Made by a program: the position numbers and the translations under genes
Origin: Roseospira navarrensis
Lineage (GTDB): Bacteria > Pseudomonadota > Alphaproteobacteria > Rhodospirillales > Rhodospirillaceae
Assembly: GCF_009601025.1 (NCBI RefSeq)
Contig: NZ_WIVE01000041.1
Span: 1-37,282, forward strand
Reading direction: 5' to 3'
Length of the DNA stretch: 37,282 nt
Notes under the pieces: generated by a model
What the model saw: only the letters and a program-made list of their open reading frames with translations
Told to the model about the DNA's origin: nothing
Databases searched by the model: none
Shown here: in pieces, positions 7,465 to 19,484 of the stretch
How the letters are laid out: the number at the start of each line of letters is the position of its first letter
Numbering within the stretch: the stretch's first letter is position 1

Positions 7465-8139
7465 ATGGTTGAGGTCCCGTCCCCGTCCCTGTCCGCCGCC
7501 CGCGTCTTGTCCCGCCGTCTCATGCTGGGCGCCGCCGGCGCGGCCGGCCTGCTGGCTGTCGTCGCCCCGCGCGCGCCCGCCCGGGCGGCCGCGCCCGATC
7601 CGGCGGCCGCCACCGCGTTGATCGAGTCCTATCAGGCGGCGCTGCTGGATGTGATGCAGCGCGCGGACGCCCTGGGCATCCGGGGCCGGGCCGAGGCGCT
7701 GGACGGCCCCGTGCGGGCCACCTTCGACTTCCAGCGCATGGCGCGGGCCGCCGCCGGCCGGGCCTGGCGGGACGCGCCCGATTCGGACCGGGCCGCCATG
7801 GTGGATGCCTTCGCCGACTACTCCGTGGCCGTGCACGCCGACCGTTTCGACGGGTTCGGCGGCGAGCGGTTCGTGATCGACGGCACCGCGCCCGGCCCCG
7901 CCGGGACGCTGCTGGTCCACACCCGGATCGCGCGGCCGGACGACGAGGCCGTGCCGCTGTCCTATGTGGTCGCCGAAGGACCCGAGGGACCCCAGGTGGT
8001 GGACGTGCTGCTGAAGGGCTCGATCAGCGAGGTGGCCCTGCGCCGCTCGGAATGGGCCGCCATCGGATCGCGGGAGGGGCTGTCAGGGCTGGTCACCGCC
8101 CTGTCGAAACTCACCGCCCGCATGCTCCAGGCCTCCTGA
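7465..8139 (+). CDS. Tat-exported MlaC/HpnM-family lipid-binding protein
   Basis: A 224-residue periplasmic protein of the MlaC (Ttg2D)/HpnM family. These carry phospholipids or related lipids between the outer-membrane complex and the inner-membrane Mla ABC transporter, or serve in hopanoid handling. The N-terminus holds a twin-arginine motif (SRRLML) followed by a hydrophobic stretch ending in APARA, so export by Tat is likely. The mature part has LIESYQAALLDVMQRAD, FDFQRMARAAAGRAWRDAP, the YSVAVHADRFDGFGGERF region and VVDVLLKGSISEV. This agrees with the family, whose members are usually about 200 residues. The start is the ATG with CGGAG about ten bases upstream; a longer in-frame extension has no such support. 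The mlaFED partners are not adjacent, so its partner is unknown. Confidence 0.8.
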   Translation: MVEVPSPSLSAARVLSRRLMLGAAGAAGLLAVVAPRAPARAAAPDPAAATALIESYQAALLDVMQRADALGIRGRAEALDGPVRATFDFQRMARAAAGRAWRDAPDSDRAAMVDAFADYSVAVHADRFDGFGGERFVIDGTAPGPAGTLLVHTRIARPDDEAVPLSYVVAEGPEGPQVVDVLLKGSISEVALRRSEWAAIGSREGLSGLVTALSKLTARMLQAS

Positions 8140-8541
8140 CGGCGCGCCCTCAACCCCAACGCCGAGGGCCGCCGCCCGATGGCGCAGGGACTCCAGGGCG
8201 GCGGCGGGGACGGCCGCGCCGTCGAACACCAGGGTCAGGGTCCAGCCCGCCGGGGCCGGCCAGTCCGCCAGCGCGGCCAGGGCGAGGCCCGTCGCCGTGC
8301 CGCACGGCAGCCGCAGGATGATGGCGGGCGGCGGCCGGTCCGGCTCCGCCACCGCCCACGCGGTCGCGACGGTCTCGGCCAGCGCGCGCGGCCAGCCCGG
8401 CCCCAGCGTGCCCAGGGCGTCCGGCGGCGCGGCCGCGGGCAGCGGGCCGGGACCCGTCCAGGCGCGTGCGGCGGCCAGCAGGGCGGCGGGCGCGTCGATC
8501 CGGACCGGAGTCGCCGGGCCCGGTGCGGGGTCCATCGCCAT
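8083..8541 (-). CDS. Uncharacterised protein
   Basis: A 152-residue frame that I do not recognise. Support comes from AAAGGA nine bases before the ATG and a residue pattern that looks like a folded alpha/beta protein (PPPAIILRLPCGTATGLALAALADWPAPAGWTLTLVF, given here only as its character: alternating hydrophobic strands and small helices). Its last 57 bases overlap the 3' end of the mlaC-like gene on the other strand, which is a mild warning. There is no signal peptide or membrane segment. The divergent promoter space to the DUF4164 gene contains a Fur-like element close to its start. It could be a spurious frame in GC-rich DNA. Confidence 0.45.
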   Translation of the reverse strand: MAMDPAPGPATPVRIDAPAALLAAARAWTGPGPLPAAAPPDALGTLGPGWPRALAETVATAWAVAEPDRPPPAIILRLPCGTATGLALAALADWPAPAGWTLTLVFDGAAVPAAALESLRHRAAALGVGVEGAPSGGLEHAGGEFRQGGDQP

Positions 8542-8555
8542 TGACGCGAGTCCTT

Positions 8556-8577
8556 TGCACGCTTATTCTCAATTGCA
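8556..8577. promoter_or_regulatory. Possible Fur-like operator
   Basis: On the minus strand this reads TGCAATTGAGAATAAGCG followed by TGCA. It is flanked by TGCA on both sides and contains TTGAGAATAA, a good half of an alphaproteobacterial Fur-type box. The second half is poor. It lies 15 bases upstream of the minus-strand start at 8541. Confidence 0.3.
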
Positions 8578-8715
8578 CTCGAAGCATGGCAGAGTAGAGC
8601 CATGAAATCGAACAGAAAAAGCCCAAGCGAACCACCGGCCCCCGGGGTCGCGCCCGGATCGCCCGACGGACCATAAGCCAGACCGCCCCCGGACCATCAC
8701 AAGGAACGCCACACC

Positions 8716-8970
8716 GTGCCCCCGGTTGACGCAGCCCTGCAAGCCCTCGACCAGGCCATGGATCGCCTGGAGGCCGCCTTCGTCGCCCGCGAAGCCCAGC
8801 GGGCCGAGGACGACGCGGCCGCCCGGGATCGGGACGTGGAGCTGGCCACCCTGCGCCTGGAATACGACAGTCTGCGCGACGAGTACGAGCAGCTTCGGGC
8901 CGTCGTCGCGCAGGTGGACGGGCGGCTGGACGGGACCGTGACGCGACTCCGGGCCCTGCTGGAAGGATAG
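8716..8970 (+). CDS. DUF4164-type coiled-coil protein upstream of zapA
   Basis: An 84-residue, almost wholly alpha-helical protein with heptad-like spacing: ALQALDQAMDRLEAAF, LATLRLEYDSLRDEYEQLRAVVAQVDGRLDG. It resembles the DUF4164 proteins commonly encoded just before zapA in alphaproteobacteria. The start is GTG with AAGGA ten bases upstream. It ends seven bases before the zapA start, so the two are probably co-transcribed. A role in cell division is inferred from context only. Confidence 0.8.
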   Translation: MPPVDAALQALDQAMDRLEAAFVAREAQRAEDDAAARDRDVELATLRLEYDSLRDEYEQLRAVVAQVDGRLDGTVTRLRALLEG

Positions 8971-8977
8971 GCGGCGC

Positions 8978-9346
8978 ATGCCTCAGGTCAGCATCTCGGT
9001 CAACGGACGGGACTACCGCATCACCTGCGGCGCGGGCGAGGAAGAGCACGTGCTCGCGCTGGCCGCGCTGCTCGACGGCAAGGCGCGCGACCTGACCAAG
9101 CGTCTGGGCCACATCAGCGAGGGCATGGCCCTGGTCATGGTCGGCCTGACCCTGGCCGACGACCTGGCCGAGGCCCGCCGCCAGCGCGATGATCTGGCGG
9201 CGCATCACGACACCGCCGCGACCGCCGCCGAGGCCGCGGAATCCCGCGAGCGCGATCAGGCCGCCGCCGAGGAGCAGGCCGCCCAGGCCATCGTTGCGAT
9301 GGCCCAGCGCATTGAATCCCTTGCCGAGCGGCTGGAGCGGACCTAG
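8978..9346 (+). CDS. zapA: Cell division protein ZapA
   Basis: A 122-residue ZapA, a cytoplasmic protein that binds and bundles FtsZ at the division ring. The N-terminal globular part VSISVNGRDYRITCGAGEEEHVLALAALLDGKA matches the family in order and spacing, and LGHISEGMALVMVGLTLADDL leads into a long coiled coil (about residues 60-122) used for dimer and tetramer formation. The C-terminal coiled coil is rich in Ala, Glu and Arg. It follows the DUF4164 gene after seven bases and is followed by the 6S RNA gene and the 5-formyltetrahydrofolate cyclo-ligase gene. This is the same order seen in many proteobacteria, including the zapA-ssrS-ygfA order of Escherichia coli. Confidence 0.93.
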   Translation: MPQVSISVNGRDYRITCGAGEEEHVLALAALLDGKARDLTKRLGHISEGMALVMVGLTLADDLAEARRQRDDLAAHHDTAATAAEAAESRERDQAAAEEQAAQAIVAMAQRIESLAERLERT

Positions 9347-9355
9347 GTTGAGGGG

Positions 9356-9513
9356 GCGGGGCTGCCCGGTGCGTCAGGCACGCACACTCCCGGGGGCTAT
9401 ACGTCTGTGAAAGGGAGCTGTCCCTGTCGGGATCCTGGTCCCGGCACACGGCGCCCACGTTGTTGCCGCGGCCCATGTGGAGGTCGCACCGCCAACGGCC
9501 AGGGTGGCTCCGC
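9356..9513 (+). ncRNA. ssrS: 6S RNA
   Basis: Placed between zapA and the cyclo-ligase gene, the conserved location of 6S RNA. Bases 9356-9367 pair with 9502-9513 (12 pairs, three of them G-U) to form the closing stem. Bases 9368-9373 pair with 9485-9490 (ggtgcg/cgcacc) just inside it. The segment cggcacacggcgcccacgtt and the following ttgccgcgg look like the 3' side of the alphaproteobacterial 6S RNA. The length of about 158 nt fits. 6S RNA binds the housekeeping RNA polymerase holoenzyme in place of a promoter. The exact ends are inferred from the stem. Confidence 0.8.
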
Positions 9514-9543
9514 GCTTCCGATCAAGGCCCGACCGGAGGACCC

Positions 9544-10191
9544 TTGACCGTCCCCCCCCCGGCTCACGCCGCTGTTCCCGCCGACACCGCCACGCCGGAC
9601 CTTGCCGCCCGCAAGGCCACCCTGCGCGCCCACCTGCTGACGGCGCGGGCCAACATAGGTCCCGCGCGGGCGGAGCAGGCGGGCCGGGCCGCCCGCGATC
9701 ACGCGCTGTCCGACGTCGCGCCGCCGCCCGGGGCCGTGGTCGCCGGCTTCTGGCCCATGCGGGGCGAGCTGGACCCGCGCCCGCTGCTGGCCGCGCTGGC
9801 CGCGCGGGGGCATCCGGTGGCGCTGCCGGTGACCCCGCCGAAGAGCGCGCCGCCCGTGCTGGTGTTCCGGCTGTGGGACGGCGATCCGGATGCGCTGGTG
9901 GACGGCCCCTTCAAGACGCGCCAGCCGCCCGAGAGCGCGCCCCGGGTCGAACCCGCCTGGCTGCTGGTGCCGCTGGTCGGCTTTGACCGGCGCGGGGTCC
10001 GTCTGGGCTACGGCGGCGGCTTCTATGATCGCCATCTGGCCGGTCCGGGCGCCGGGGCCACGGCCCTGGGCTACGCCTACGCCTGCCAGGAGGCGCCCCT
10101 CGCGTCCGGCGGCGTGCCCGTCGAACCCCATGACATCCCGCTCGCCGCCATCGTGACCGAGGCCGGGACGATCCATCCGGAGGCCCGGTGA
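9544..10191 (+). CDS. 5-formyltetrahydrofolate cyclo-ligase
   Basis: A 215-residue enzyme that turns 5-formyltetrahydrofolate into 5,10-methenyltetrahydrofolate at the cost of ATP. The family motif LGYGGGFYDRHL lies at about residues 154-165, with GFWPMRGELDPRPLL and LVPLVGFDRRGVRLGYG before it. KATLRAHLL near the start is the usual first helix. The start is taken as TTG at 9544, with GGAGGA three bases upstream. That spacing is short, but no ATG or GTG exists between the 6S RNA end and the conserved region, and earlier ATGs would lie inside the 6S RNA. Its stop overlaps the ATG of the next gene by one base. Linked to 6S RNA in the same way as ygfA. Confidence 0.88.
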   Translation: MTVPPPAHAAVPADTATPDLAARKATLRAHLLTARANIGPARAEQAGRAARDHALSDVAPPPGAVVAGFWPMRGELDPRPLLAALAARGHPVALPVTPPKSAPPVLVFRLWDGDPDALVDGPFKTRQPPESAPRVEPAWLLVPLVGFDRRGVRLGYGGGFYDRHLAGPGAGATALGYAYACQEAPLASGGVPVEPHDIPLAAIVTEAGTIHPEAR

Positions 10192-11039
10192 TGCGCATTC
10201 TCTTCCTCGGCGACATCGTGGGTCGCGCGGGCCGGGACGCGGTGCGCGACGCGCTGCCGCCGCTGCGCCGCCGGCTCGCCCCCGATGTGGTGGTGGCCTG
10301 CGGCGAGAACGCGGCCCACGGTTTCGGCATCTCACCGAAGATCTGCGAGGACCTGTTCGCCGCCGGCGTGGATGTCATCACGCTGGGCAACCATGCCTGG
10401 GACCAGCGCGACATCATCCCGTTCATCGCCAAGGAACCGCGCCTGATCCGGCCGGCCAACTACCCGCCCGGCACGCCCGGCGCGGGCTCCATCCTGATGA
10501 CCGACGCCAGGGGCCGCCGCCTGCTGGTGGTGCAGGTGATGGGCCGCCTGTTCATGGACCCGCTGGACGACCCCTTCGCCGTGGTTCAACGCGAGATCGC
10601 CGCCGCGCCCCTGGCCGGGCCGCCCGGGCGCGGCGCCCATGCCATCCTGGTGGACATGCACGCCGAGGCCACCAGCGAGAAGATGGCCATCGGCCATTTC
10701 CTGGACGGCCGGGTGTCGGCCGTGGTCGGCGGTCATACCCATGTGCCCACCGCCGATGCCCAGATCCTGCCCGGCGGCACCGCCTACCAGTCCGACGCGG
10801 GCATGTGCGGCGACTACGATTCGGTCATCGGCATGGTGAAGGGGCCCGCCACCGAGCGCTTCGTGCGCAAGATGCCGACCGAGCGTCTGAGCCCGGCCGG
10901 CGGCCCCGCCACCGTTTGCGGCATCCTGATCGAGACCGACGACCGCACCGGCCTCGCGACGGCCATCGCGCCGGTGCGGATCGGCGGGCGTCTGGCCGCG
11001 ACGGCGCCGGAATTTGACAGCGCCGGAGCGGCTTCGTAG
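10191..11039 (+). CDS. TIGR00282 (YmdB-type) metallophosphoesterase
   Basis: A 282-residue cytoplasmic metallophosphoesterase of the TIGR00282/YmdB family. The metal-binding motifs are in order: FLGDIVGRAGR (Asp8), CGENAAHGFG, TLGNHAWDQRD, DMHAEATSEK and GGHTHVPTADAQ. YmdB in Bacillus subtilis hydrolyses 2',3'-cAMP and affects biofilm formation; whether this member does so is inference. The start is the ATG overlapping the previous stop codon (TGATG), with GGAGG eight bases upstream; a GTG one codon earlier is the alternative. It is coupled to the cyclo-ligase gene, which is the common alphaproteobacterial order. Confidence 0.92.
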   Translation: MRILFLGDIVGRAGRDAVRDALPPLRRRLAPDVVVACGENAAHGFGISPKICEDLFAAGVDVITLGNHAWDQRDIIPFIAKEPRLIRPANYPPGTPGAGSILMTDARGRRLLVVQVMGRLFMDPLDDPFAVVQREIAAAPLAGPPGRGAHAILVDMHAEATSEKMAIGHFLDGRVSAVVGGHTHVPTADAQILPGGTAYQSDAGMCGDYDSVIGMVKGPATERFVRKMPTERLSPAGGPATVCGILIETDDRTGLATAIAPVRIGGRLAATAPEFDSAGAAS

Positions 11040-11056
11040 GTTGTGCATTGCACAAC
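11040..11056. promoter_or_regulatory. 17-bp perfect palindrome upstream of etfBA
   Basis: gttgtgcattgcacaac is a perfect inverted repeat of 8+1+8, starting immediately after the stop codon of the phosphoesterase gene and about 240 bases before etfB. The TGCA-rich half-sites are reminiscent of sites seen near polyhydroxybutyrate genes, but this is only a resemblance. An operator for the etfBA-hbd cluster is the simplest reading. Confidence 0.4.
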
Positions 11057-11150
11057 AGGCGGCGAAGCCCCGGCACGATGTCGGATGTTTCGCTGCCGGA
11101 CCCATGTCATGCTTGACGGACGGGCTCCGGCAAGCGAGACATCCAGGTCG

Positions 11151-11186
11151 CCACCCGCACCGGCCCGGCATGGCTGGTGCGGGTGG
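11151..11186. repeat. 11-bp stem-loop in the etfB leader
   Basis: Bases 11151-11161 (ccacccgcacc) pair perfectly with 11176-11186 around a 14-base loop. It lies 111 bases before the etfB start. There is no T-run, so it may end readthrough from upstream or shape the etfB leader. Confidence 0.5.
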
Positions 11187-11296
11187 CGCGCCTGTGGTTT
11201 CGGCCCCCGTCACGGGGGGGCCATCGGTGAAGTCAGCGAGGGGACCGACCGGCCTGCCCCCGGGACCCCCCGCGCGCAAAAAGGACAGGGAGAGCC

Positions 11297-12046
11297 ATGA
11301 AGGTCCTGGTCGCGGTCAAGCGCGTGGTCGATTACAACGTCAAGATCCGCGTCAAGGCGGACAAGTCCGGCGTTGAGACGGCCAACGTCAAGATGTCCAT
11401 GAACCCGTTCGACGAAATCGGCGTCGAGGAAGCGGTCCGCCTGAAGGAGGCCGGCACGGCCACCGAGATCGTCGCCGTCTCCATCGGCCCGCAGGCGTGT
11501 CAGGAGACCATCCGCACCGCCCTCGCCATGGGCGCCGACCGGGGCATCCTGGTCAAGACGGACGACGAGGTGCAGCCCCTGGGTGTGGCGAAGATCTTCA
11601 AGGCCCTGGTCGAAAAGGAAGCCCCCGATCTGGTGCTGATGGGCAAGCAGGCCATCGACGACGACAGCAACCAGACCGGCCAGATGCTCGCCGGCCTGCT
11701 GGGCTGGCCCCAGGCCACCTTCCTGTCGAAGGTCGAACTGGGTGACGGCAGCGCCACCATGACCCGCGAGATCGACGGCGGCCTGGAGACCATCTCGGTC
11801 AAGATGCCCTGCGTCGGCACCGTGGACCTGCGCCTGAACACGCCGCGCTATGCCTCGCTGCCCAACATCATGAAAGCGAAGAAGAAGCCGATCGAGACGA
11901 TCGAACTGGGCGACCTGGGCGTGGACACCGCGCCGCGCCTGACCACGGTCAGCGTCGAGGACCCGCCGGCGCGTCAGGCCGGCGTGATGGTGCCCGATGT
12001 CGCCGCCCTGGTGGACAAGCTGCGCAACGAAGCGAAGGTGATCTGA
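11297..12046 (+). CDS. etfB: Electron transfer flavoprotein, beta subunit
   Basis: A 249-residue EtfB. With EtfA it takes electrons from acyl-CoA and related dehydrogenases and passes them to ETF-ubiquinone oxidoreductase. Family hallmarks are [19 protein letters not shown] at the start, [47 protein letters not shown] and the [14 protein letters not shown] segment (the recognition loop in family members). No truncation or unusual codon use is seen. The ribosome site GGGAGAG lies just before the ATG. Only three bases separate its stop from the etfA start, so they form an operon. Confidence 0.97.
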   Translation: MKVLVAVKRVVDYNVKIRVKADKSGVETANVKMSMNPFDEIGVEEAVRLKEAGTATEIVAVSIGPQACQETIRTALAMGADRGILVKTDDEVQPLGVAKIFKALVEKEAPDLVLMGKQAIDDDSNQTGQMLAGLLGWPQATFLSKVELGDGSATMTREIDGGLETISVKMPCVGTVDLRLNTPRYASLPNIMKAKKKPIETIELGDLGVDTAPRLTTVSVEDPPARQAGVMVPDVAALVDKLRNEAKVI

Positions 12047-12049
12047 GCC

Positions 12050-12988
12050 ATGAGCATTCTCGTCATCGCGGACCACGACACCACGGCCGTCCGCCAGAGC
12101 ACCCTTGCGACCATGACCGCGGCCGGCCAGATCGGCGGCGATGTCACCGTGCTGGTGGCCGGGGAGGGCTGCAAGGCCGCCGCCGAGGACGCCGCGAAAC
12201 TGCCCGGCGTCGCCAAGGTGCTGTGCTGCGACTCGCCGCTGTACGCCCACCACCTGGCCGAGTCCTTCGCGGCCCTGATCCTGGGGATCGCCAAGGACTA
12301 CACCCACGTGCTGGCGCCGGCCGTGACCATGGGCAAGAACACCCTGCCGCGCGTCGCCGCCCTGCTGGACGTGGCCATGCTGTCCGACATCTCGGGCGTG
12401 GTGGATGCCGACACCTTCGTGCGCCCGATCTACGCCGGCAACGCCATGGCGACGGTCAAGAGCGCGGACGCCATCAAGATCATCACCGTGCGCGGGGCGT
12501 CGTTCGACAAGGCCGAGCACGGCAGCGGGTCGGCGACGGTCGAGGATCTGGCCCCGGCCGAGGATCCGGGCCTGTCCAGCTTCGTCGGCCAGGAACTGAG
12601 CAAGTCCGAGCGGCCCGAACTGACCAGCGCCCGCGTGGTGGTCTCCGGCGGGCGCGGCATGGGCTCGGGCGAGAACTTCCACCACATCGAGAAGCTGGCC
12701 GACCAGTTGGGCGGCGCCGTCGGCGCCAGCCGCGCGGCGGTCGATGCGGGCTACGCCCCCAACGACTTCCAGGTGGGCCAGACCGGCAAGATCGTCGCCC
12801 CGGACCTGTACGTGGCCGTCGGCATCTCCGGCGCGATCCAGCATCTGGCCGGCATGAAGGACTCCAAGGTCATCGTCGCCATCAACAAGGACGAGGAAGC
12901 CCCGATCTTCCAGGTGGCGGACTATGGCCTGGTGGCCGACCTGTTCGAGGCGGTCCCGGCCCTGGAGGCCGAACTGGCGAAGGGCTAG
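12050..12988 (+). CDS. etfA: Electron transfer flavoprotein, alpha subunit
   Basis: A 312-residue EtfA that holds the FAD of the EtfAB dimer. The C-terminal FAD domain signature is intact: [16 protein letters not shown], then [48 protein letters not shown] and [26 protein letters not shown]. The N-terminal half is the usual adenine-nucleotide-like fold. It follows etfB after three bases and precedes the 3-hydroxyacyl-CoA dehydrogenase gene by 96 bases. This cluster supports electron flow during fatty-acid or butyrate-type metabolism. Confidence 0.97.
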   Translation: MSILVIADHDTTAVRQSTLATMTAAGQIGGDVTVLVAGEGCKAAAEDAAKLPGVAKVLCCDSPLYAHHLAESFAALILGIAKDYTHVLAPAVTMGKNTLPRVAALLDVAMLSDISGVVDADTFVRPIYAGNAMATVKSADAIKIITVRGASFDKAEHGSGSATVEDLAPAEDPGLSSFVGQELSKSERPELTSARVVVSGGRGMGSGENFHHIEKLADQLGGAVGASRAAVDAGYAPNDFQVGQTGKIVAPDLYVAVGISGAIQHLAGMKDSKVIVAINKDEEAPIFQVADYGLVADLFEAVPALEAELAKG

Positions 12989-13084
12989 GACTGATCGGCC
13001 GGCGGGCGGCATCTCCCAGACGGGCCAGTGCGGCGCGGGTCCCCCGGGGCCGCCCGCACGGTCCCCGACAACAAGGATCACGGC

Positions 13085-13957
<873 letters not shown>

Positions 13958-13981
13958 TCCCGTCCGGCTTGTGTCCTGATG

Positions 13982-14014
13982 CCGCATCCGACACGGTTTG
14001 ACCTGTCGATGCGG
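13982..14014. terminator. Hairpin between convergent genes
   Basis: A stem of about 11 pairs with one bulged base (ccgcatc.gaca with its complement) and a 10-base loop lies between the ends of hbdA and the hybrid kinase gene. It has no clear T-run and may serve both strands. Confidence 0.35.
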
Positions 14015-14033
14015 GATCACGCCCGCGCGCCGA

Positions 14034-17078
<3,045 letters not shown>

Positions 17079-17467
17079 GACAAGTGACTGACCCGTATGC
17101 TGGTTCCGCGTCCCGCCGGTTGCGAGTGTACGACACTTGCGCCCGCGACGCCAGCAAGGCGGGCAGGCACGGCGGCGGGCTCAGGTTAACGGGATCGCTC
17201 TTCCAGGCTTTTGCAGGGAGTCGGAGACCAGCGCTCGAGGTCCTTCAGCCGCTTCGCGGCTTCAGGATGACATCCTATAATTTTAGTGCGTCATCCCGAG
17301 TGAGCGAAGCGATACGAGGGATCTCGAGAGGCCCCCTCCGACCGCGCGGAACAGGCCGTCATGTTAACCTGGACCCGTTGCCCTGCCCCCGCCGGGGGAG
17401 GCGCTAGGCCAACGTCCCGGTTGATGGTAAGGTTTTGCCGAGACACCGCGCGGGAAAGGACCGCCCC
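17079..17467. other. Divergent intergenic region before the SPFH operon
   Basis: Most of this space is repeat element copy A (17182-17387). The remaining 80 bases before the SPFH gene must hold its promoter, but no convincing -35/-10 pair was found. The part next to the kinase gene (17079-17181) shows nothing recognisable. Confidence 0.4.
17182..17387 (+). repeat. MITE-like inverted-repeat element, copy A
   Basis: This copy has caggttaac at 17182-17190 and its exact complement at 17363-17371 as short terminal inverted repeats. Inside, two arms of about 38 bases (17234-17271 and 17290-17328) are imperfect reverse complements. Each runs from ctcgag to gatgac and contains the cgcttcgc core. A second copy lies inverted at 21480-21662, and both share the outer parts as well. 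It codes for nothing and sits between the hybrid kinase and the SPFH operon. Similar gtcatcccgag...gggatctcgag sequences are common interspersed repeats in bacteria. Confidence 0.7.
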
Positions 17468-18517
17468 ATGATGGAAACGTCGATCCTGGTCGTCACGCTG
17501 GTCGTCCTGGCCATCGTGTTCATCGTTCTCAGCGTGAAGCTGGTCCCCCAGGGGTGGGAGTTCACGGTGGAACGCTTCGGCCAGTACACCAAGACCCTGA
17601 CGCCGGGCCTGCACCTGATCGTCCCGTTCGTCGAACGGGTCGGCCAGAAACTCAACATGATGGAACAGGTGCTCGACGTTCCCGAGCAGGAGGTCATCAC
17701 CCGCGACAACGCCATGGTGAAGGTGGATGGCGTGGTGTTCTATCAGGTCCACGATGCCCCCAAGGCGGCCTATGAGGTCCGCCAACTGGAACTCGCCATC
17801 CTGAACCTGACCATGACCAACCTGCGCACGGTCATGGGCAGCATGGACCTGGACGAACTGCTGTCCCAGCGCGACCAGATCAACGCCCAGCTTCTGACCG
17901 TGGTGGACCTGGCGACCAATCCGTGGGGCGTGAAGGTCACCCGCATCGAGATCAAGGACATCTCGCCGCCGCGCGACCTGGTGGAGTCGATGGGGCGGCA
18001 GATGAAGGCGGAGCGCGACAAGCGCGCCGCGATCCTGGTGGCCCAGGGCGAGAAGCAGGCGACCATCCTGGAGGCCGAGGGCCGCCGCGAGGCCGCCTGG
18101 CGCGACGCCGAGGCGCGCGAGCGTCTGGCCGAGGCCGAGGCCCGCGCCACCACCCTGGTGAGCGAGGCCATCGGCGCCGGCGGCATGGGCGCGGTCAACT
18201 ACTTCATCGCCCAGAAGTACGTGGAGGCGTTGCAGAGCCTTGCCGTGGCGCCCAACCAGAAGGTCCTGTTGCTGCCCATGGAGACCACCGGCGTGCTGGG
18301 CTCGCTGGCCGGCATCGCGGAGATCGCCAAGGAGGCCCTGCGCCCCGATCCCTCCGGCGGTGGCGGTGGCGGCGGCGATGGCCCGCGCCGGCGCGCGCCG
18401 TCGGCCCCGCCCGCACCGCCCGGGACCGGGGCGGCCTCCGCCTCGGTCATGCCCTCCATTCCACCGATCACGGGACCGGAGCCGGGCGCGACCGGACCGT
18501 GGGCAACGCCGTCGTGA
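17468..18517 (+). CDS. SPFH/Band 7 membrane protein (QmcA/stomatin type)
   Basis: A 349-residue membrane-anchored SPFH protein. One N-terminal hydrophobic helix (about residues 5-27) is followed by the SPFH domain: [30 protein letters not shown], then [52 protein letters not shown] and [18 protein letters not shown] charged coiled coil (about 175-235) with repeated AEAR/EAEGR segments follows. The end is a Pro/Gly/Ala-rich tail with a glycine run. These proteins form ring-like scaffolds in the membrane and often act with an NfeD partner, which is encoded next (32 bases apart). The start is the first of two adjacent ATGs, seven bases after AAGGA. Named QmcA-like; not one of the HflK/HflC pair. 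Confidence 0.92.
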   Translation: MMETSILVVTLVVLAIVFIVLSVKLVPQGWEFTVERFGQYTKTLTPGLHLIVPFVERVGQKLNMMEQVLDVPEQEVITRDNAMVKVDGVVFYQVHDAPKAAYEVRQLELAILNLTMTNLRTVMGSMDLDELLSQRDQINAQLLTVVDLATNPWGVKVTRIEIKDISPPRDLVESMGRQMKAERDKRAAILVAQGEKQATILEAEGRREAAWRDAEARERLAEAEARATTLVSEAIGAGGMGAVNYFIAQKYVEALQSLAVAPNQKVLLLPMETTGVLGSLAGIAEIAKEALRPDPSGGGGGGGDGPRRRAPSAPPAPPGTGAASASVMPSIPPITGPEPGATGPWATPS

Positions 18518-18549
18518 CCGGCGTCGCGGGCTGAACGGAGGGCACGGGC

Positions 18550-19059
18550 ATGATCGACCTGACACTGCCGGAAACCCTGCTGTTCTGGCACTGGTGGATC
18601 CTGGCGGGGGTGTTCCTGGTGCTGGAGCTGGTGGCGCCGGGCGTGTTCTTCCTGTGGATCGGGCTGGCGGCCGGGGTCACGGGCCTGATCCTGATGGTGG
18701 TGCCGGCCCTGCCCTGGGAGCTGCAGGCGCTGCTGTTCGCCGGTCTGGCGCTGGGGGCGACCGTGGCCGGTCGGCGTCTGTGGCGGCCGGGCCGGGTGGC
18801 GACGGACCACCCGCTGCTGAACCGGCGGGCCCATCGCCATGTCGGGCAGGTGGTGACACTGACCCAGCCGCTGCGGGACGGCCGCGCCCGTGTGCGCGTC
18901 GGCGACAGCGAGTGGTCGGCGGTGGCCGACGATGTCTCGCTGATGCTGCCGGCGGGCACCTCGGTTCGGGTGGCGGCGGTGCGCGACGGCAATCTGGTCG
19001 TGATCCCGCTGGTGGCCGGGGGCGAAGCTCCCCAGGGCACCGGCCCCGCGGCCTCATGA
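18550..19059 (+). CDS. NfeD family membrane protein
   Basis: A 169-residue short NfeD protein (YbbK type). Two to three membrane segments in the first 75 residues (WHWWILAGVFLVLELVAPGVFFLWIGLAAG, then LILMVVP and LQALLFAGLALG) are followed by an OB-fold-like domain. The latter shows HVGQVVTLTQPLRDGRARVRVGDSEWSAVADD, then LPAGTSVRVAAVRDGNLVVIPL, which is the classic NfeD C-terminal pattern. It has no protease domain. It works with the SPFH protein encoded upstream in membrane quality or microdomain organisation, as inferred from the pair. Its stop overlaps the start of the HEPN gene (ATGA). Confidence 0.92.
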   Translation: MIDLTLPETLLFWHWWILAGVFLVLELVAPGVFFLWIGLAAGVTGLILMVVPALPWELQALLFAGLALGATVAGRRLWRPGRVATDHPLLNRRAHRHVGQVVTLTQPLRDGRARVRVGDSEWSAVADDVSLMLPAGTSVRVAAVRDGNLVVIPLVAGGEAPQGTGPAAS

Positions 19060-19484
19060 GCGGGGCCGGCCGCACCTGGCTCGCTCAGGCACACCACGAT
19101 CTGGCCGTCGCGGAACGCCTGCTGGCGGAGGGCGCGGCCCACGACTGGGCCAGCTATGCCGCGCAGCAGGCAGCGGAAAAAGCCTTGAAAGCCGTTCTGC
19201 TCGCGCTGGGCCAGGACGTGGTGCGAACGCACGACCTTGTGACGCTCAGCGCGGCGCTGCGACAGGACGGCGCCCTGACGGAGCTTCTGGACACCCCCGA
19301 CCGGCTGGACGACCTTGCGGAGTTGACCCAGATGAACGTGGTGGCGCGATATCCCCTGGCGCCCGACGCCGGTGCACCGGCGGAGCGCATCACGCGTCGG
19401 CAGGCCGCGCAGGCCTGTGCCACGGCGCGGCAGGTTGTGGATTCGGCGGCCCGGTATCTGGATGCGGCGGCGGAGGGAGAGTAA
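19056..19484 (+). CDS. HEPN domain protein of a HEPN/MNT pair
   Basis: A 142-residue all-helical HEPN protein. Typical blocks are WLAQAHHDLAVAERLLAEG, HDWASYAAQQAAEKALKAVLLALG, RTHDLVTLSAAL and the ARYPLAPDA motif near residue 97. The canonical catalytic R-X4-6-H is not clear: the only such spacing is at Arg6/His13 near the N-terminus, so RNase activity is doubtful. Paired HEPN and MNT proteins form type VII-like toxin-antitoxin systems in which the nucleotidyltransferase modifies the HEPN toxin. The start codon overlaps the NfeD stop (ATGA) and its own stop overlaps the MNT start (TAATG), so translation is coupled both ways. The link to NfeD is unusual. Confidence 0.85.
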   Translation: MSGAGRTWLAQAHHDLAVAERLLAEGAAHDWASYAAQQAAEKALKAVLLALGQDVVRTHDLVTLSAALRQDGALTELLDTPDRLDDLAELTQMNVVARYPLAPDAGAPAERITRRQAAQACATARQVVDSAARYLDAAAEGE

